This document shows, one piece after another, positions 6,740-12,763 of a stretch of 12,763 bases of DNA. Each line of letters begins with the position of its first letter. Positions within the stretch are counted from its first letter, which is position 1. The position numbers were made by a program, and so were the translations under genes. This stretch comes from Cytidiella melzeri (lineage: Eukaryota; Basidiomycota; Agaricomycetes; Polyporales; Irpicaceae). The notes beneath the pieces were generated by a model, which was given only the letters and a program-made list of their open reading frames with translations, was not told where the DNA came from and did no database searches. Location of the stretch: NCBI GenBank assembly GCA_022592445.1, contig JABYQR010000670.1:1-12763 (forward strand), written 5' to 3'.

Positions 6740-7255
6740 TCAGTGTGATGTTCTTGAGATATCCAGACCGATGTGTTTGCCATCATCCCAGCTAAGATCG
6801 TATGTAGATGGATAGATCGTGCGAAGGAAAGCGGGGTCGGTCTGGGTATTGAATTCCCAAAAGTGCGAGCGGAGATCCGCGAAGAGTGAAGCTTTGATGA
6901 CCCGGGGCGCTCCGGGGTTTGCTGTGTACAAGTTGTCAATCGCTTCTTGACTATTCTCGAGGTTTTCTACTGGTTCCCAGCTATTGTGTCCGTCTGAATA
7001 CCCTTCCCATTTGACTAGGAATTGTAGCTTCTTCCATCGTCCGTGTAGCCTGCTGTCTAGCACTTTCTCGACAACGTACTGCTCTTCTCCTTCTATGATG
7101 ATAGGATCAGGAGGTGGAGGTACGTCTTTGCCGTTGTTGTGCCAGGGACTTAGACGGTTGATGTGGAAGACGGGGTGAATTCGGAGATAGCTGGGTAGAT
7201 CGAGTTTGTAATCGAGATTGCCAATGTGTTCGATGACCTTGTACGGGCCGAGTTG
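6740..7255 (-). CDS. pol: Pol C-terminus: GPY/F module and chromodomain
   Basis: Same frame as the integrase segment but separated from it by a TGA at 7256-7258. It starts QLGPYKV (GPY/F module, involved in integrase multimerisation), continues through LRIHPVFHINRLSPW, then a Pro-rich linker and a chromodomain with FLVKWEGYSDGHNSWEPVEN. The aromatic residues expected for methyl-lysine reading are present (Tyr of EEQYVV, Trp of KWEGY, Trp of NSWEP). Stop TGA is at 6740-6742. In chromoviruses this domain steers integration toward histone-marked chromatin. No indels are seen here. Confidence 0.85.
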   Translation of the reverse strand, partial: QLGPYKVIEHIGNLDYKLDLPSYLRIHPVFHINRLSPWHNNGKDVPPPPDPIIIEGEEQYVVEKVLDSRLHGRWKKLQFLVKWEGYSDGHNSWEPVENLENSQEAIDNLYTANPGAPRVIKASLFADLRSHFWEFNTQTDPAFLRTIYPSTYDLSWDDGKHIGLDISRTSH

Positions 7256-9153
7256 TCAAGGACTGAGTTTAGGGGTAGCCTGGTGGATCTGGATGTTCTT
7301 AGCGTTTGGCCAGACCATGTCCCCTACTTGGAAAACGCGTGGAGAATGCTTCTCAGACTCGTAGAGTTGCATCATCTTTTCTTTGCTTAGACGAAGAGCT
7401 GCTTTGGTCTCCTTTCGTACTCGAGCCATATTATCAAGGTGCTCATCAAGTGAAGGGATATTGCTTCGCTTGCCAACTGGTATAGTGAAGTCGGGGCAAT
7501 ATCCGTAGATGACTTCAAACGGTGTTTGGGAGTTACCTGCATGTACTCGCGAGTTGAGTGCAAACTCAGCCGCCGGTAGATGATCGACCCAGTTGTCTTG
7601 TCGTTGTTGACAGAATAGACGCAGATACTGTTTGATATCCTGGTTTTTGCGTTCGACCTTGCCATTTCCTTGCGGATGATAGGCAGTCGTAAAACCAGTC
7701 TCTATGCCTAGGCGGTGATAGAGCGCACTCATGAAGCGCGCTGCAAACTGGGGTCCTCGGTCAGAGAACACCTTCTTGGGAATGCCGTGAAGTCGGAATA
7801 CTTCTTTGTAGTGTAGATCGGCAATCCCCTCAGCGTTAACCCTAGTGGTAGTAGGGATGATGTGCGTTTGATCGGAGTAATGGTCGACGTAGACTGCGAT
7901 CGAATCAAATCCCTTAGAGGGTGGCAGCTGAGTGATGAGATCTACTCCGACATGTTCCCAAGGTCCGGCCGGAGTTTCCTGAGGTTGTAGTACTGCTTTA
8001 GGGTGTGGAGCTGACTTGTAGCGTTGACAGCAATCACAACCTAGTACGTAAGTATCGACGAAGGCATTCATCTTTGGCCACCAATAGTGTCGTGAGACTA
8101 GCTCTATGGTGCCGTGTTTGCCCGGATGACCAGCCGCGGGTGTGTCATGGCAAGATTTGACAATTTCGTGACGGAGCTCTTTGTTGTTAGGGATGTAGAG
8201 TTTTCCCTTGTAGTAGATGAGTCCGTCATTTTCTTCCCATTCGAGTAAACCGCCGACAGGTTTTTGAGGACCCTTCTTTCGAAGTGTAGCTAGAGCTTGT
8301 GCAACTTCTGCTTCTTGCTCCGTGCATTCTCGGATCTTTGATTCGAGTGGAGAAGCAGTGGCAAGTGCACTGGTAGCGAGGATCCGGAAGTGTTCCGGTT
8401 TTAGTACCACCTGATCCTTGTTGTCTTCTTCGTCCGTGACAGCGTGGGAGTGAAGACGAGAAAGGGGATCAGCGTGTATCATGGTACTGCCAGGCTTGTG
8501 TACCAACACAAAGTCGAAGTCAGCCAAGAGTAGTGACCAACGTGCTTGACGTCGAGTGAGGTGCTGCGCAGTTTTCCAGTACTGCAGGTTCACGTGATCT
8601 GTCCAGATCTCAAACGGTTCCTTGAGCCCCTCAAGGTAGTGGCGCCAATCTTTGAGAGCCTCGGTGATGGCTAACATCTCCCGATCAAAGATTTCGTAGT
8701 TACGCTCTGCTTCAGTCATGAATGCGGACCGGTAGGCGATAGGGTGGTAGAATCCATCTTCCTTTGATTTCTGGGAGATGATTCCACCGGTCGCATAGCC
8801 CGAAGCATCGACTTCTAGACGTGTAGGGAGTTCAGGGTCCCAGACTGCCAAGATAGGCTTTGTGGTAAAGGCCTTCTTTAGTAACGTGAAGGCAGTCTCT
8901 TGTGCTGGACCCCAGACGAAGGGTACGTCCTTCTTAGTCAGGTCGTGTAAAGGCCGTGCGTGCTTTGAGAAGTCCTGAATGAAGTGGCGGTAGAAGTTGG
9001 CAGACCCAATGAACCCTCTAACTTCTTTGAGATTCTTGGGTGTGGGCCACATAGAAACTGCTTGGACTTTGACAGGGTCCATAGCTACTTCGCCGGTGCA
9101 AATGATCAACCCAAGGTACTTGATCTCAGATTTCTCAAACTCGCACTTTTCCG
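7256..9153 (-). CDS. pol: Pol central part: RT connection, RNase H and integrase, ending at premature stop
   Basis: Open for about 630 codons. Counting from the leucine at 9109 as residue 1: RNase H residues D101 (EVDASG), E144 (REML), D171 (WTDH) and D214 (HADPLSR). Integrase zinc-binding residues are H321, H328, C358 and C361 (CHDTPAAGHPG..CDCCQ). The integrase catalytic triad is D390, D450 (FSDRG) and E486, giving the expected D-D35-E spacing. All catalytic residues are present. The segment above residue 1 (KCEFEKSEIKYLGL) completes the RT thumb after a 1-nt break near 9153. It stops at TGA 7256-7258, immediately before the GPY/F module. An arginine CGA is the likely original codon, so the break looks like a single C-to-T change. 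Confidence 0.9.
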
Positions 9154-9800
9154 GCCAAGGTAGAGGTCGTGCTGTTGAAGTCGCTCAAGGACTTTGTGTA
9201 CAACCTTGCGGTGCTCTGTCAGGTTGTTGCTCCAGATCAAGATATCATCTAGATAGACAGCCACCTTGCCCTCGGCAATGAGGTCGGCGAAGATGTTGTC
9301 CATCAGAGCTTGGAAGGTAGCGGGTGAGTTCATGAGACCAAGAACATGACTTTAGGTTTGAAAAGTCCTGGTTGGTAACAAAGCCGCTTTGTACTTGTCT
9401 CCTTCTTTGATGCGGACATTGTGATATCCCCAACGAACATCGAACTTGGTGAAGATCTTTGCACCCTTGAGCTTGTTGATAATGTGGTAGCAAGCGGTAG
9501 TGGGTAACGATTCTTTACAGTGATGTCGTTGAGTTTGCGGTAGCCTGAATAAGTCGGAGTTTGTTGTCCTTCTTTTTGATGAAAAAGCCGGAGAAGCCAT
9601 TGGAGACTTAGAAGGCGTGATGTAACCTTTTGCTAGGTTCTCCTGAATGAACTTGTCAAGCTCGGCTTGTTCGTTCAGGGGCATAGGATAAACTTTCGAT
9701 TTGATGGTCTCAGGAGCGTCTGGTTTGAGATCAATCGAATGGTCCCAGGGCTGATGCTGGGGTAGCCGATTAGACTCTTCCTCAGAGAAGACTTTAGGTG
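9110..9800 (-). pseudogene. pol: Reverse transcriptase, split by about eight 1-nt losses
   Basis: RNA-dependent DNA polymerase of the Ty3/gypsy type. Pieces recognised in order across three frames: the LPQHQPWDHSIDL segment (about 9730-9770), MPLNEQAELDKFIQENLAKG then YITPSKSPMASPAF (9590-9684), an LRLIQ..YRKLND-type segment (about 9530-9570), INKLKGAKIFTKFDVRWGYH (about 9420-9490), MNSPATFQALMDNIF (about 9290-9333) and the catalytic YLDD at 9244-9255. Moving between pieces always needs one extra base, near 9800, 9583, 9553, 9490, 9383, 9366, 9343 and 9153; several sites are short T runs. Amino-acid conservation is high between breaks, so the copy is either young or the breaks are sequencing errors. 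Confidence 0.85.
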
Positions 9801-10529
9801 TCTGTGATACTCTGATGGAACAATGTCTTCGAAGGAGCGCTGAGCTTTAGCTTTGTTTGCTTCGGCGGCAAGCTTAGTAGAGTAGGTGAACCGGCCATAC
9901 ACCAGACTCGTCAGTGGTGTCTTGGATGATACCAGCTTTAACCCACTGCCTCGTTCTTTGCGATTACCGTCAACCTTCTGGAAAGGTTCGTTAGGAGATT
10001 CTTCCGAGCCGCTCGGAATTGTCATTTCTCCTTTTTCCCAGTTGACAGTAGGGTTTACGCGCTTGAGCCATGGTAGCCCAAGAATGACGTCTTCTGGACC
10101 TAAGTCCGTGACGAGAAACTCTGCCTTTTCAGTGTGATCTCCGACTGTGAGTGTAAGGCGAACGAAGTGCGTTAATCCGCCAGCTTTATTCTTAGTTCCG
10201 TCAATGTTATGCAATGAGATAACCCTTTCGAGCGGGTGCTGAATAATCTTATGCTTCTTGACGAACTGGTGACTGATGAAAAAAGCTGTGGCTCCTGAAT
10301 CAATCATAGCAGGAACACGGATGCTTCTATTGAGACCTTTGACTAGTACATGTACACGGAAATGAGAAGATAACCAATCTCGCGACGAGATAGTACATGA
10401 AGAGATAACAGACGACGGGCACGGAGTTGCTATAGTACACGAGGCAGAAGACAAGGTAGACGACAAAGGAGACAAGGACAGGGTATCAGGGGGACTCGCA
10501 GCTGCGGCTGTGTCACGAGTCCGTTTCAA
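9801..10529 (-). CDS. pol: Aspartic protease (retropepsin) region of Pol
   Basis: This segment cleaves the polyprotein. The first ~50 residues are Ser/Thr/Pro-rich, then RVHVLVKG leads into the catalytic MIDSGATAFF (D77, counting the TTG at 10529 as codon 1; nt 10299-10301) and the flap/C-terminal motif DVILGLPWL (residues 147-155). The frame is open with no indel until about 9800. The TTG at 10529 is not a credible start: the frame continues from gag through a T6 run at 10531-10536, where one missing base, or a -1 ribosomal shift, links gag to protease. Confidence 0.85.
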
Positions 10530-11748
10530 AAAACCGCATTGATTTTTGCTGCCATCTCATCCATTTGCTTCTTCTGGATGTCAAGCATGTCCTTGAGCGC
10601 AGCAATCTTAGCATCCTTGTCGTTGGACGCGTCTTGCTTGGCTGCAGTAGTAGTCGACGATGTCGACGAGGTAGCGGCAACCTTTTGTCCCTTAGGGACC
10701 CTTGGAGCCGTTTCAGGCAAACTGCCCCCCAGTGACCGGTACCACCGCAGTGGTTGCAAACCGGGTCATCAGGGTGCTTCGAGTCCCTTTTCTTGTGGTT
10801 CTCGGATCCACAAACCGAGCAGCGCTTGCTCATCTCCTTCTTCCATTTCTGGAATATCTCCTGCTTGCCCAGACCCACAAAGAGCGAGTCGAACGAGGCA
10901 GAGAAGCAAGACGCGTTGATCTCCATCGCATTAGGATCGCGGAACGCTTGCTAGTGGGACTTGCGTGTCCCGAGGAACTGTCCACCATGACCTTGCCGTG
11001 CTGTTTGCAATGGCAAGCTGAGCGTCGACTGCCTTGCACTGGTCCTTGAGAGCGTCGTAGGTAGCGCGCGAGTTTAAAATACGAGACGCATTGCAAGTAC
11101 TCGGTGCTCAAGCTCGACTTGAGACGATCGAAGAGGTCCTGCTGGCTCCAGCCAGTGCGAGGGGCCCAGGTCTCAAACTGGAGATGAGGGCGGCAAAGTC
11201 TTGTTGCCTTGCTTCATGTTGGCTATTTTGTCTTAGCCTCCATGACAGCATCTATTGGCTCAAATTTGGCTTTGAAAGCCTCGATGAACGTATCCCAGCT
11301 GTTGCCAAAAGCTGGTTTGCTACTGGCCAGCTCCTCAATATGAGGGCAAGCCCAGTCAGCAGCGTCGTCCTGCATGAACAACAGGGCGCTGGTGATGAGT
11401 TTGTGAGGATCAAAGATCCTCGCGCCATTGTTGTCCACCCGGACCTGGCCTTGCGCGTCCTGCTGGAAAAACCCTTGCCCTGGTTCTGGGCCCAGACAAT
11501 GAAAGCATGCCGGAAAAGCCTTGCTTCCGACGACGTCTTTCCCTTAAAAGAGACCGGCTTCTCGACAATACTCCGTTCTGGGACGTGTGCGTTGCTGCGG
11601 CGATGGCTGGTGCCTGAGCAGCTGTCAAGGCAGCCACCTGATTGGTGAGATCCACCATTCTTTGCGTCAGAATGCCGAACATGTTTAGGATATCCTGGGC
11701 ACTTAGGTTGGCAGCTGGGGCGGCCTCGGGTGCAGCGTTTTGGTCCAT
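10526..11748 (-). pseudogene. gag: Gag (capsid and nucleocapsid), frame-broken
   Basis: Structural protein of the virus-like particle. The ATG at 11746-11748 starts MDQNAAPEAAP and a helical N-terminus (ILNMFGILTQRMVDLTNQVA). The retroelement gag-like capsid follows: EARLFRHAFIVWAQ, DDAADWACPHIEEL, SWDTFIEAFKAKF and STEYLQCVSYFKLAR. Then DPNAMEINA and the zinc knuckles (10717-10821), and a short coiled coil ending at TGA 10526-10528. About nine losses of 1-2 nt (near 11590, 11475, 11225, 11205, 11185, 11070, two between 10950 and 11020, and 10700) must be bridged to read it. One site is a T run and one a GC dinucleotide run. The usual Ty3/gypsy gag order is fully kept. Confidence 0.8.
10717..10821 (-). 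other. Two nucleocapsid zinc knuckles, first one defective
   Basis: The second knuckle (10717-10758) is a perfect CX2CX4HX4C (CNHCGGTGHWGAVC). The first (10780-10821) has C, C and H at the right spacing but Ser where the last Cys belongs (CSVCGSENHKKRDS). These bind genomic RNA in LTR-element gag. Confidence 0.85.
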
Positions 11749-12763
11749 GTCTTCGTTGGTGAGGAGACGGAGATTGTCTTTGTTGGAGTCTGGTGGTGCT
11801 CAGAGTAGTATTCGCTGTTGACCGCTTCTGTTGGGTCTGCCTGAGTGTACCGATTTGGGCACGGTTGTTTGTCACACTCGTAGAATATGCCTTCGCAGAA
11901 GTGGTCGTCTGTGACCGTGCTCGAATCGAAGAAGTGTATATAATTTTCGCAAGACGTGGTGGGCAAAAAACTTGTGGACTGTCTAGATCCACTCAAAGTA
12001 GCTATCACTATTGACTACGTTAAGTTGTGCTAGAACTCTATCGTAGTTTTTACGAAGCTGCTTGAAAGAAACTTTCCCAATTGCTTTGCAACCCCAGTCT
12101 AGGAGCTGCCACTTGCGGTCTGCTGTGACGGGTGCAAGATCGTTGACTCGGTTGAGGAAACAATTAACCTTGTTGACGAGGTGGAGCAGGGCGCGACGGT
12201 GGTCGGGGTTGGCGCGGTTCAGGAGTTCTTCAAGCTCTGTGAGAGCTTGCAAGCAAGTGCGGACGGCGGTAAGTTTTGGCCTGAAGATGCCTACGAGATC
12301 AACCGGTGACAACTTTCTAAAGTCGATCAACACCGGTTTTGGTGCAGCGGGGGCGGAGTTGGTGCAGGGAGCTTTGCTAGTCGCTCTGCAAAGGTGAGCT
12401 TGTGGGTCTGTTGCTCAGCTAAGATGCGGTCACGCTCCTCGGCTGCTTGTTCTCCGTATGCTCGTGCAGAGGCACGGAGATGGCGATTTTCCTCGTATGA
12501 GGGGACGGTAAGGGTGATGCCTTTGGACAGGCGGCTTCTTGGACATGCACTTTGCGGCGGTGACCAGGTCTTTGTCAGACCAGCGATGAGGTTGACCACT
12601 CTTGCGCTTTTCAGCAAGAGCGTCAAGGAAAGATGGTGGAAGAGACCTCTTGAGCTGAGGCTCAGTGGCAGGGAGGTTCTTAGAAAAATGGGGGCGTGTG
12701 TCCTTACGCACTAGACAACGCGCTGATACGCCCGGAAATTGGCTAGGTGCGGAGACCCGGCAG
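11749..12763 (-). pseudogene. Coding region upstream of gag, open to window edge, unrecognised
   Basis: Function unknown. The minus frame is open from the window edge through 12430 (LPPSFLDALAEKRKSGQPHR), then shifts to a frame with a charged helix (ASARAYGEQAAEERDRILAE, then THKLTFAERLAKLPAP) and shifts again to a 11983-12333 frame (LIDFRKLSPVDLVG, then helical and Leu/Asn-rich, ending DSYFEWI at TAG 11983). A Cys-containing segment (HFCEGIFYECDKQPCPNRYT, about 11860-11920) follows in another frame and can lead into gag just above its ATG (LLTNEDMDQN). Each junction fits 1-nt losses, so one long reading frame fused to gag is possible. No credible ATG is visible; the GTG at 12711 is not one. 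It is probably a pre-gag ORF or an extended gag N-terminus. Confidence 0.5.

Larger units (their letters stand above)
5890..12763 (-). mobile_element. Ty3/gypsy chromovirus (fungal), 5' LTR outside window
   Basis: On the minus strand: upstream coding region, gag with zinc knuckles, protease, RT, RNase H, integrase, GPY/F, chromodomain, polypurine tract and 3' LTR. Integrase after RNase H plus a C-terminal chromodomain defines the chromovirus branch of Metaviridae-type (Ty3/gypsy) elements. At least 6.87 kb is visible. At the left end it abuts the 3' part of the DUF6532-like gene. The left-flanking bases AGGCG (5885-5889) are the predicted 5-bp target duplication, but the other copy is outside the window. 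Not intact as sequenced: many 1-nt losses and one nonsense codon. Confidence 0.85.

Noticed and set aside
11091..11648. Plus-strand open frame of 185 codons
   Set aside because: It overlaps gag capsid motifs on the minus strand and has no recognisable content.

Overview
The window looks like a transposon-dense stretch of a filamentous basidiomycete genome, most likely an agaricomycete. Evidence for this: spliceosomal introns of 42-62 nt with GT..AG ends, a Plavaka-type DNA transposase (a family expanded in Agaricomycetes), a DUF6532-like protein, and a chromodomain-bearing Ty3/gypsy retrotransposon. No bacterial gene, host housekeeping gene, tRNA, rRNA or CRISPR array was seen. A genus cannot be set from this window alone.

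Layout, left to right. (1) About 7-1556, minus strand: the 5' end of one LTR retrotransposon. It has a 619-bp LTR (938-1556, TG..CA ends, TATA box), a primer binding site two bases inside it, a 560-nt leader and a first ORF of 117 codons. Twelve bases at the predicted RNA 5' end are exactly complementary to the primer site, which suggests Tf1/sushi-type self-priming. (2) About 1655-4031, minus: a Plavaka-superfamily transposase gene with two introns, four 1-nt frame breaks and two in-frame stops. (3) 4032-4251: a short divergent intergenic region. (4) 4252-5889, plus: a five-exon gene with a basic/coiled-coil N-terminus, a Ser-rich middle and a DUF6532-like end. It runs straight into (5), the 3' LTR (5890-6574) of a second, larger Ty3/gypsy chromovirus. 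(6) That element is read right to left up to the window edge: polypurine tract, chromodomain, GPY/F module, integrase, RNase H, RT, protease, gag with zinc knuckles, and an extra coding region upstream of gag that stays open to position 12763. Its 5' LTR lies outside the window.

How the parts fit: the transposase and the DUF6532-like gene are divergently arranged and may be two genes of one DNA transposon that the chromovirus later entered. Nearly all reading-frame breaks are single-base losses, many in homopolymers. They are dense in upstream ORF/gag/PR/RT, absent from the RNase H-integrase-chromodomain half and absent from the spliced plus-strand gene. This points to uneven sequence quality at least as much as to decay. 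A few C-to-T type nonsense codons, by contrast, look like genuine mutational damage.
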